A DNA stretch of 64,000 bases from Runella sp. CRIBMP (GTDB lineage Bacteria; Bacteroidota; Bacteroidia; Cytophagales; Spirosomataceae): NCBI RefSeq assembly GCF_009905605.1, contig NZ_JAAAKZ010000008.1, positions 62,001-126,000 of the forward strand, written 5' to 3'. Position numbers and translations under genes: made by a program. Shown here in pieces: positions 33,437 to 43,362 of this stretch. The notes beneath the pieces are model-generated. The model ran no database searches and was not told the origin of the DNA. It worked only from the letters and a program-made list of their open reading frames with translations. Every line of letters starts with the position of its first letter. Position 1 is the first letter of the stretch.

Positions 33437-34170
33437 TATAAAACAACTTCATGATTTGGTGTCTGCTGCGCGTGGCTCAAAAAAAGCTCGGCAGTGGTAA
33501 TGTCCCTCACGTGGTCTATGTCCACGATTTTTGAAAAGGGAAAAGCTTTGATAATTAACTTATTGTCAATCAATTGGCGTTGAAAATTGCGCATCCGGCT
33601 GGTGCCGCTTTCAATCGCCTGCGTAACGCAATCGAGGGCTTTGTTGCGCAAACAATAAATGCCCCCCGATACAAATGGCGTGTTCAAAGTGTTGGTGTCG
33701 GTAAAAGCCGTGACCAAATGTTGTTCATCGGTTGCCACAAACAAAGGACTTTCGTCATCCACAAAGGTGGTGACGGCCATTAATCCGTCAAGCTCGCGGT
33801 TTTGCTCAAATGCCAGAATATATGACTCAAATTCATCTTCAGTAAATACCGTATCGGTGGTGGTCAGACACAACTCGTCAATGGCGGGATTGGCCTTTAG
33901 CAATTCATAAAAGCTGTGCAATGAACTCGGCGTGGATTTTTTAATGACCCGAACTGGAACCTCATAGGTTGTTTCCGACAAGTGTTTCTCCAGTGCTTCC
34001 GATGTTTCGTTAATGATAATTTGAATGCTTTCGGCCCGATTATTACTGAAAATACCAATCAAACGGTCAATCAATATTTCGCCGTGCAGCGCGACCATCG
34101 GCTTAGGAAGCGTAAACCCTTCCTGCGCCAATCGTGAACCTTCCCCTGCTGCGATGATTGCGTAATTCAT
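33436..34170 (-). CDS. Sugar/alcohol-phosphate nucleotidyltransferase
   Basis: A 244-residue NTP-transferase with the Rossmann-like signature AIIAAGEGSRLAQEGFTLPKPM (start shown in two parts: AAGEGSRL at 7-14 and the LPKPM lysine at about 23). The family activates sugar 1-phosphates or alcohol phosphates (inositol-, glycerol-, choline-phosphate) to NDP derivatives. It lacks the C-terminal left-handed helix domain of GlmU-type enzymes, so it is a simple transferase. It is the first gene of a four-gene overlapping unit ending with the LPG-like membrane protein, and 47 bp behind the DUF5686 gene. A CTP:alcohol-phosphate cytidylyltransferase feeding the CDP-alcohol enzyme is my inference. Confidence 0.82.
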   Translation of the reverse strand: MNYAIIAAGEGSRLAQEGFTLPKPMVALHGEILIDRLIGIFSNNRAESIQIIINETSEALEKHLSETTYEVPVRVIKKSTPSSLHSFYELLKANPAIDELCLTTTDTVFTEDEFESYILAFEQNRELDGLMAVTTFVDDESPLFVATDEQHLVTAFTDTNTLNTPFVSGGIYCLRNKALDCVTQAIESGTSRMRNFQRQLIDNKLIIKAFPFSKIVDIDHVRDITTAELFLSHAQQTPNHEVVL

Positions 34171-34217
34171 TCTTTGTGCTTCTTTAAATAATTGATAATT
34201 AGGTGATTGAGGGTAGT

Positions 34218-36779
34218 TTAGAAATCAACCCTAAACCGCGCCCGAATGCCCCACTCGGATACACCCGGATGATTGAGGTAATTAAAACGCTTTACCAAAT
34301 CCAGACGCAATAATTTGAAAATATTGGCTATCCCGACGCTGCCTTCTACGTACGGCGTGCGTCCCAAAGAGTAACTGATGGATTTGTCTTGCTCGTCAAC
34401 TGGAAAGCGAAAAACGGAGGTTTGTTTGTTCGGATTGTTCTCGTCGCGTAGGCCACCTACGAGCGCTTTCAAGCTGACCACCTCTCTGAGTTTTAGTTTT
34501 TTGAGCAATGGTATCTTATTGAAAATGAATCCGTTGAAGTAATATTGTACGTCTACGCTAGCGTAATGGTCACTCACGAACTCAAGAAAATTCATCAAGT
34601 TGTACGAGTTCAATTGGTAGGCGTAGGTCTGGTTGGCGCGGTGAATCATCAGCAACGGAAACGGAATGTTTTTGCCCACAATGTAGCCGCCTTCCGTCGT
34701 GACGTCGGCGTAGCCGTACTGCGAGAAGTAAAAACGTTTTGCAATATTGGCCGTAATGTTGTGGTAGTTGTTTTGGCCCGACAAAAAGCCTTTCACGCCC
34801 ACATTGTAGCGAAGTGTGAAAATAGGTGAGCGGTTGATGAGTGGTGTGCGGTACAGTTTTCCTTGGTAAAACTGCTCGTTGGGCGCGTATCGCAGTTCCA
34901 GACTCAGCTCGGTATTTTTCAACTGTGGTACACTTTGTACGTTGCCTTCATTATCAACGGTTTCATAACGCAGGATGCCCGCGGGGCTTTGATTCCACTG
35001 CGTAAAGCCCACCCGGTAAGAGAAATGGTTGGCTAACTCACGGATGTATTCGATTTTAAAAATGTCATTGTACAGCCAGCGGTTATTGTCGCCGCGTTTG
35101 AAGGACAACAAAAAGTTGTCTTCTTGCACAAACTGCAAGTCTTGTCCAGGAATTTTGGTATCGCGCTGAAAACTGGCCCGTATGTAATGAAACGGAAACT
35201 GGTACACCGATTTATTGTTGAGCGAATACGTACCGCTTAAAAAATACTTCCATTTTTCGTCCTTGAAACCGTAGGCCGCGTAGGTTTCAAAAAAGTAACG
35301 ATTGCTCAAATCAGTGGTGGTTCGGCCGCCAAAACGCAGACGGAATCCTTCCACGGGATTGAAACTGTAAAACGTGTTTACGGGCCCTACTTCTACAAGG
35401 CCGAAGGATTTATAACCAGCCAAAAGCAAGGTTGCGATGTCCATTGTTCGGCGGAAAGACGGGATGGTTTGCAGCGTGTCTACGTTTCTGTAAATATTGC
35501 GCTCTAGCCGGTCCAAGGGTAAGTGCCTCACGTTGTTCCAGTAAGATTCGCCTTTGTTTACGGCCAAAAGCGCGGTCACGTTTTCTTGCGCGGGGCCTTT
35601 ATAAACGCTGTCGGGACGGGCTTGATTGATGGTAAAGTTCTTGAAATTTACCACGCGTTGTCCATAGAGGCCGCCCGATTTATCGCCCAGTGCAAACTCC
35701 ATTCCCAACGTAGTTTTAGCGGGATGGTAGCGACCGTCCGTACCTTTTTCAAACTCCAACTTTGCTTCCAAATCGCGCATGAAGTTGAGGTTGATTTCCT
35801 TATTGACCGTCAGGTAGGCATTCTGAACGCTGTAGTTACCATCTAGGGTCACAAATAGTTTCCCTTCAAAGAGCATATCGGTTTTATTGCGCGGCACAAA
35901 TCCCAACTCAACGAGCCAAGGTGTTTGGGTTTTAACGGTATCGCGAATAAAAAATTTGTAAAACGTCGGTGCCGTGTTGGCAATGGGGCTTAGCAGCAGG
36001 TTGGTGGCAATAGAAATGTCGTTTTTGTAAATGTCTACATCCTCGTACAAACGTCGGAAGTAGGCGTTCAAGCCGTCATTATCAATAAATTTAGAATCAA
36101 ATTCGGCCTTGCGGTCGGCTTCTACCCATTGTTTTTTGGTATAGGGATTTTTGCGAAAATAGACTTTAGAGAGTTTTTCCTGCATGTAAGCGGGCAACAG
36201 ATTTTTGCCGCCCATGCCCGTTGAATCTTGATTGACAAACAAAAACTGGTAGTTCCGAAAAATGCGACGCTCTTTAAAACTGTCGGAAAGGTTGCTCAAC
36301 GACAAGGCGATTTTCTCGTATTGTTCGTATTCTACATAGTCATTGGCCGCCATCTGGTTTTGTTCTTTGTGCTCAATCACCTCCCGGATGAGCTGAACCG
36401 CTGGATTATCTTTGTTTCGATAGCGGCTCGTTTTTCCCCTGACGGTCACTTCCTTCAATTGCAAGGCGTCGACGGCCATCTTTATGTTAATGGTCTGCGC
36501 AATCCCCGGCGTGACGTTTTTCTCGATGCTCAGGTACCCTATATAAGTAAACTTAATGACTGATTTATTGGCGGGTACGGTAAGGCTGTAGCGGCCTTCG
36601 GCATCGGAAGTGCTTCCGATGTTGGTTCCTACTACCTGCACATTTACATAGGGCAGGGTTTCACCCGATTTAGTGTCGGTAATGACGCCTTTGACGGTGG
36701 TTGTTTGGGCAAACGCAACGCCTAACGTCAGACATAAAATTGACAGGAGGTTGGTTATATCTGTGGCTAATTTTTTCAT
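34218..36779 (-). CDS. DUF5686 outer-membrane barrel with carboxypeptidase-regulatory domain
   Basis: About 853 residues: a signal peptide (KKLATDITNLLSILCLTLG, ending FAQ), then a CarboxypepD_reg-like domain (about 28-110: VKGVITDTKSGETLPYVNV, then TYIGYLSIEKNV). A large DUF5686 region of beta strands follows, ending in the aromatic-terminated strand GIRARFRVDF typical of outer-membrane barrels. The TonB box and plug are lacking, so it is not a standard TonB receptor. I placed the start at 36779. Its position inside the sphingolipid/headgroup block (112 bp after the reductase gene, 47 bp before the nucleotidyltransferase gene) suggests a role in placing or using the lipid at the outer membrane, but this is inference. 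Confidence 0.82.
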   Translation of the reverse strand: MKKLATDITNLLSILCLTLGVAFAQTTTVKGVITDTKSGETLPYVNVQVVGTNIGSTSDAEGRYSLTVPANKSVIKFTYIGYLSIEKNVTPGIAQTINIKMAVDALQLKEVTVRGKTSRYRNKDNPAVQLIREVIEHKEQNQMAANDYVEYEQYEKIALSLSNLSDSFKERRIFRNYQFLFVNQDSTGMGGKNLLPAYMQEKLSKVYFRKNPYTKKQWVEADRKAEFDSKFIDNDGLNAYFRRLYEDVDIYKNDISIATNLLLSPIANTAPTFYKFFIRDTVKTQTPWLVELGFVPRNKTDMLFEGKLFVTLDGNYSVQNAYLTVNKEINLNFMRDLEAKLEFEKGTDGRYHPAKTTLGMEFALGDKSGGLYGQRVVNFKNFTINQARPDSVYKGPAQENVTALLAVNKGESYWNNVRHLPLDRLERNIYRNVDTLQTIPSFRRTMDIATLLLAGYKSFGLVEVGPVNTFYSFNPVEGFRLRFGGRTTTDLSNRYFFETYAAYGFKDEKWKYFLSGTYSLNNKSVYQFPFHYIRASFQRDTKIPGQDLQFVQEDNFLLSFKRGDNNRWLYNDIFKIEYIRELANHFSYRVGFTQWNQSPAGILRYETVDNEGNVQSVPQLKNTELSLELRYAPNEQFYQGKLYRTPLINRSPIFTLRYNVGVKGFLSGQNNYHNITANIAKRFYFSQYGYADVTTEGGYIVGKNIPFPLLMIHRANQTYAYQLNSYNLMNFLEFVSDHYASVDVQYYFNGFIFNKIPLLKKLKLREVVSLKALVGGLRDENNPNKQTSVFRFPVDEQDKSISYSLGRTPYVEGSVGIANIFKLLRLDLVKRFNYLNHPGVSEWGIRARFRVDF

Positions 36780-36890
36780 TTTAATGTGGGCTTTTGGCCC
36801 TTTGTTCATCACGACTGTACATTAAATGGGTCCAATCAAGTTTCTTTTTAGGAAAGAAAACTTCGGTAAAGGTACTTTTGGTAGATTGCT

Positions 36891-37882
36891 TTAAATCCAG
36901 TCATTGGCTTTGTACCACTGCCAGGTTTCGGCAATTCCTTTGTTTAAATTATAATGAGGCTGGTACTGTAAATCCCGTTTGGCGGCTTCGATACTGCAAA
37001 ACCAATTCGGCGCGGTCAGCTCTTTTACCTTTTCACGGTTTATTACGGGGGCTACCGACGAAAACGTGGCGCCCAATTCCATGATATTGGCGGCTAGTTT
37101 CAACACGCCCACGGGCAAATGAATCCGACGCGGTTTTTTGCCGCTGGCTGCCTTAAAGGCGTCGGCCAAAGCGTATCGGTCGTAGGCAAATCCATCTGAG
37201 ATGTTGTAGACCTGACGTTCATCTTGGCCTTTGAGCAAGGCCGCCACCGTCACTTCTGCCAAATCTTTGACGTAGACAAAACTCAGTCGCTGGGGTTCCT
37301 TGCCGATGTAAGCGTCAAGGCCTTGATTGAGGGTTTTGAAAAGAATGAACAAATCTTTTTCCCTTGGTCCGTACACGGCAGTGGGCCGTATGGTGGTCAG
37401 CGGTAAAGCTGTTAATTTTTCCAACATCTTCTCTGCCAACAGTTTACTTTTTCCATAACTCGTAATGGGCAATGGTAAAGTGTTCTCCGTGATGGACTGC
37501 TCTTCGGCATACGATAGAGGACCCAGCGCCGCCAAACTGCTCATAAACAAAAACCGTTTTAGCGGAATATCAGCTTCTAGTGCCGCTTCGGCCAGCAAAC
37601 GCGTATAATCGGCATTGATTAGGTTGTAGGCCTGGGTGTTTTTGGCTCGTGTGGCTCCCGCCGCGTGAATAATGTAGCTGTAATCCCCTTCCTTCAACAG
37701 TTTTTTCAGTGCCTCTTTATCACTTAACGCTGGATAGACAAATACAGGATTGAATTTTCTTAGGTGATTGACATTACTGGAACGGCGGACGGCGGCGTGA
37801 ACTTCCAAGCCCTCTTTTTGGGCGGCTTCTATCAGATGATAACCGATAAAACCGCTTGCTCCCGTAATCAATACCCTGCTGC

Positions 37883-37886
<4 letters not shown>
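36891..37886 (-). CDS. NAD(P)-dependent epimerase/dehydratase, probable ceramide reductase (CerR)
   Basis: A 331-residue extended short-chain dehydrogenase. The NAD(P)-binding motif GASGFIG lies at residues 9-15, SS at 116-117, and the catalytic Y144-x3-K148 in TSYGKSK. By itself this is generic. Context gives the specific call: it overlaps by ATGA with a GNAT-like acyltransferase that in turn overlaps spt by ATGA. In the characterised bacterial ceramide pathway (serine palmitoyltransferase, bCerS, CerR), CerR is an epimerase-like reductase that reduces the 3-keto group after N-acylation. The gene order here mirrors that reaction order. Alternative: a sugar epimerase for surface polysaccharides, less likely given the coupling. 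Confidence 0.8.
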
Positions 37887-40261
<2,375 letters not shown>

Positions 40262-40357
40262 CATCATAGGTTCTCAGCAATTTTAATAGCGGGCAGGGTA
40301 AAGAAGGGTAATCTAGTGAACAATAATTGCGTGAAAATGTTTCAATGGCTTTTAAAA

Positions 40358-40981
40358 CTAACTAACAGTCTCAGAAATAAAAAGATATTCGGTAATCATA
40401 CTGATAATTAGATTCTTATGGTTTTCGGCAAATGCATTAAATTCCTCTTCTGATGCATTGTACATTTTCATATTCATATTCTTACCCACAAAAACAAACT
40501 GCAAACTCCCCATAATCAAAGGCATCAAATGCTCCACACTTATATTGCGCATTCGGCCGTTTATGATCTCTTCTTCAATTTGGTTTGATAGTGTAACATG
40601 TAATAATTCCTTAAACCTTGATAACTCCGGCAAAAGCCGTTCGGGGTCCCGATGGATTTCGGTCATCAAAAACAACACTAAGCTCGGCTCCTTCTTCATC
40701 ATTTGAAAATCTTCTTCAATAAGCTCAATCAGCTTTTCACGGATGCTGATTGGTTTCTCAAAGATTTTCAGCGTGTTTTTACAGTAATAACTGAACAAAT
40801 CTCTAAAAATCTCAAAAAAAAGTTTCTCTTTACTTCTGAAATAATAGTTCGTAAGCGCAATGTTCATGCTGGCTGCCTCCGCTATGTCTCTTGCGGTGGT
40901 GCCTGCATATCCCTTTTTTAAAAAAACAGACTTCGCTGCTTCTTTAATTTTTTCTTCACTTGATTGAGTAATGCACGTCAC
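40358..40981 (-). CDS. TetR family regulator, probable controller of the sphingolipid operon
   Basis: A 207-residue TetR-type protein. The N-terminal helix-turn-helix is clear (KIKEAAKSVFLKKGYAGTTA, RDIAEAASMNIALTNYYFRSKEKLF), and the C-terminal helical ligand-binding domain follows (about 60-200). TetR proteins bind palindromic operators and release them on binding a small, often hydrophobic, ligand. Its gene ends 151 bp upstream of spt on the same strand; a perfect dyad in that gap and another nested dyad upstream of its own start are candidate operators. A fatty acyl-CoA, long-chain base or ceramide would be a sensible effector, but the sequence does not show it. Confidence 0.88.
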   Translation of the reverse strand: MTCITQSSEEKIKEAAKSVFLKKGYAGTTARDIAEAASMNIALTNYYFRSKEKLFFEIFRDLFSYYCKNTLKIFEKPISIREKLIELIEEDFQMMKKEPSLVLFLMTEIHRDPERLLPELSRFKELLHVTLSNQIEEEIINGRMRNISVEHLMPLIMGSLQFVFVGKNMNMKMYNASEEEFNAFAENHKNLIISMITEYLFISETVS

Positions 40982-41343
40982 TTTTGCCTCCTAATTTTCA
41001 AAACTTGAGCCAAAGTTGAAAACTATTTTTTTAACCGCCAAATATTTAAATGCATATTTTAAACAAATGTTTAAAATGTTTGTTTAGTTTAAAAAAAACT
41101 GTGTTTTGTACTAAAAAACAGAGACTTACTTTTCATTGAAATAATGGAATAATATTAGTTTGACTTTTTTTAATTCCCTGAATAAGTGATTAGTTATTTG
41201 TGGATGCCCTTTGCTGTTTTATAAAAATATCCAAATAATATGATGCTTTTGCATTGGTATTATGCTTATAAAAAATAGTATGATTTGTGAGGGTTTGTTT
41301 GTTAATTTGATGTCAACTTTGGTAAAACTCACAAATCTCCCTT
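40982..41343. other. AT-rich divergent intergenic region with nested inverted repeats
   Basis: No gene is seen in these 362 bp between the TetR and sigma-factor genes, which are transcribed divergently. The notable element is TTTTAAACA-AA-TGTTTAAAA (41057-41076), a perfect 9-bp dyad 76 bp from the tetR start. It overlaps a second one, AAACAAA and TTTGTTT (41061-41085). These may be the TetR autoregulatory site, but low-complexity AT sequence gives such dyads by chance more often. Confidence 0.4.
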
Positions 41344-41946
41344 TTGAAAATCACCTTCTTACATAACGAAGAAGAACTTCTCTGGCAGCGCTTCAAAGCG
41401 GGTGACAGTGGCGCGTTGGGGCAGCTTTCGCGGCGTCATTACCGGGCGTTGTTTAATTACGCCGCCAAATTCACCAAAGACCGCGAAATTGTCAGAGATT
41501 GTATTCAGGATTTGTTTCTTGAACTCTGGGAGCGACGAGAACACCTGACCGAGACGCCTTTTGTTCGGATTTACCTCATCAAATCCTTGCGTAACAACCT
41601 ATTTCGTAAACTTCGTCAAGAACGATGGATGCTTGAGTCGGAAGATTTGGACGAAGATTTGCCTTTCTCAGATCATACCTCCGCCGAATCAACCTTGATT
41701 GAAAGCGAGCTTTTTCAAGAAAACGAAGGAAAAATAAAGGCAGTTTTGGCCAAACTTCCCAAACGGCAGCAAGAGATTATCTTTTTAAAATTCTACGAAG
41801 GTCTGTCCAATGATCAAATCGCCGAAATTTTGACCATGAACCGTCAATCGGTGGCCAATTTGCTGCATCGGGCCCTTACTTCTTTAAAAACCAATTGGTT
41901 TTCGTTGGCCAAAATGTTGCTTTTCTGCTGGGCCAATGTAAAATAA
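41344..41946 (+). CDS. FecI-type ECF RNA polymerase sigma factor (locus 1)
   Basis: A 200-residue ECF sigma factor. Region 2 is seen as LWQRFKAGDSGALGQLSRRHYRALFNYA and VRDCIQDLFLELWERRE. Region 4 is seen as LAKLPKRQQEIIFLKFYEGLSNDQIAEILTMNRQSVANLL. It should direct transcription of the SusC/SusD locus when released by the FecR protein encoded 87 bp downstream. The start is a TTG at 41344; no ATG is available in a better position. In the usual Bacteroidota arrangement the sigma factor, FecR and TonB receptor with an STN domain form one signalling relay, exactly the order found here. Confidence 0.92.
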   Translation: MKITFLHNEEELLWQRFKAGDSGALGQLSRRHYRALFNYAAKFTKDREIVRDCIQDLFLELWERREHLTETPFVRIYLIKSLRNNLFRKLRQERWMLESEDLDEDLPFSDHTSAESTLIESELFQENEGKIKAVLAKLPKRQQEIIFLKFYEGLSNDQIAEILTMNRQSVANLLHRALTSLKTNWFSLAKMLLFCWANVK

Positions 41947-42033
41947 TCAAAAAAAATGTTTTTGTAAGTGAGTATTGCCACGGGCCATGTGTCTATCTCT
42001 TTATAGACAAGGTATCAAAGTACAATTCTTTCT

Positions 42034-43125
42034 ATGATTGATTATACCGCCTACGACGCCGAGGCGTTGGCATTAGACGAATCGTTTCGGGCGTGGGTTT
42101 TGGAAAATGCGGAATCACTTTTTTGGGAGCGATGGCTGGCAGAGCATCCCGAAAAGGACGCGGCTGTGCAACAAGCTAGGCGGGTTGTCTGGGCATTGTA
42201 TCGGGCGCAAGAAGAGATTTCGGAAGCGGAAGTAGACGAGGCCATCCAACAGCTTGTGCAACGTGCCGAGGAAGGCGTAGCGGTGGTGCCGCTTTGGCGC
42301 CAAACTTGGGTGCGCGTGGCGGCGGCAGTGGTGTTGATTCCACTCGCTGGATGGCTGATTTTTCAGCGGAATTTTAGCGAAGAAGTAAGCTCTTACCATG
42401 AGGTTGTTCAGCAGATTAAGCATGAAGTTAAGCTCATCGAATTTACCAATACAACCTCCCGCGCCCAATCAGTGATGCTTTCCGACGGCAGTTCTGTGGT
42501 GTTACAACCGCAAACGCGCATTAGTTATCCCACCATTTTTCAGACCGATAAGCGGGAGGTTGTATTGTCTGGCGAAGCCTTTTTTGAAGTCTCTAAAAAT
42601 CCCGAAAAACCGTTTTTTGTATTTGCCAACGGGTTGGTAACCAAAGTTTTGGGTACTTCATTTACGGTGCAAGCCTACGACAAAGACCAGGAAGTTCGGG
42701 TCATTGTCAAAACCGGAAAAGTGTCTGTGTTTACCCGGGAAGACCCCACGGCGGATGCCAAACAAAAAAATCGAGAACTGACTGGCTTGGTGCTGACTCC
42801 CAACCAACAAGTGACTTTTCGACGAGCTGATAGCCGATTGGTGCGCTCGTTGGTTGAAAAACCGCAGTTATTGGCGCTGTCCGACATTCAGCAGCAGAGT
42901 TTTGAGTTTCGTCAGGCGCCTGTTTCGGATGTATTTGCGGTGTTGGAAAAAGCCTACGGCGTAAAAATTGTGTACGACGAAGAACTCATGGGCGCTTGCG
43001 AACTCACCGCGACGCTCGGCGATGAACCGTTGTTGGAAAAAATGCACCTTATCTGTAAAGTACTTGAAGCCAATTATGAACTGATAGACGCGCAGATTGT
43101 GGTGACAGGGAAGGGATGTAAGTAA
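42034..43125 (+). CDS. FecR family anti-sigma factor (locus 1)
   Basis: A 363-residue single-pass protein. The cytoplasmic N-terminus (about 1-90) is the sigma-binding part with FRAWVLENAESLFWERWLAEHPE; one membrane helix lies at about 95-110 (VAAAVVLIPLAGWLIF). The periplasmic FecR domain has the conserved LSDGSSVVLQPQTRISYP, REVVLSGEAFFEVSKNPEKPF and TKVLGTSFTVQAY. A C-terminal secretin/STN-binding-like domain follows (VFAVLEKAYGVKIVYDEELM). It relays the ligand signal from the STN domain of the SusC receptor to the sigma factor. It is 237 bp upstream of that receptor gene; the gap carries a hairpin. Confidence 0.93.
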   Translation: MIDYTAYDAEALALDESFRAWVLENAESLFWERWLAEHPEKDAAVQQARRVVWALYRAQEEISEAEVDEAIQQLVQRAEEGVAVVPLWRQTWVRVAAAVVLIPLAGWLIFQRNFSEEVSSYHEVVQQIKHEVKLIEFTNTTSRAQSVMLSDGSSVVLQPQTRISYPTIFQTDKREVVLSGEAFFEVSKNPEKPFFVFANGLVTKVLGTSFTVQAYDKDQEVRVIVKTGKVSVFTREDPTADAKQKNRELTGLVLTPNQQVTFRRADSRLVRSLVEKPQLLALSDIQQQSFEFRQAPVSDVFAVLEKAYGVKIVYDEELMGACELTATLGDEPLLEKMHLICKVLEANYELIDAQIVVTGKGCK

Positions 43126-43236
43126 AAAAACAAATAATAACTGCTAAACTCCACATACTTCGATAAGTAAAGAACCTTTTAAACCCCTTGGAGACGCTAT
43201 GATTTAGAAAAGTATCACCGATTAACCAACAAAAAA

Positions 43237-43262
43237 GTCGGCGATGTGTCCGCATCACCGAC
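43237..43262 (+). promoter_or_regulatory. Leader hairpin between FecR and SusC (locus 1)
   Basis: GTCGGCGATG, 6-nt loop TGTCCG, CATCACCGAC: ten base pairs with one G-U pair, preceded by AAAAAA. It sits 100 bp before the SusC start. A similar hairpin, also behind an A run, occupies the same place in locus 2 (58736-58763). It may be a terminator/attenuator or an mRNA processing and stability element in the receptor leader. Confidence 0.55.
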
Positions 43263-43362
43263 CCGTAATTTTCCCCAAAGTTTCTCAGGCTTCGTGACAC
43301 CCGTTTATTGACGAGTGCGGGGATGTTTTTGTCAATTCAGTAAACCAACAAAGTCCAAAATT

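Noticed and set aside
36780-36812. Longer DUF5686 start (MMNKGPKAHIK before MKKLAT)
   Set aside because: It would put charged residues and eleven extra codons before the signal peptide; the ATG at 36779 fits better.
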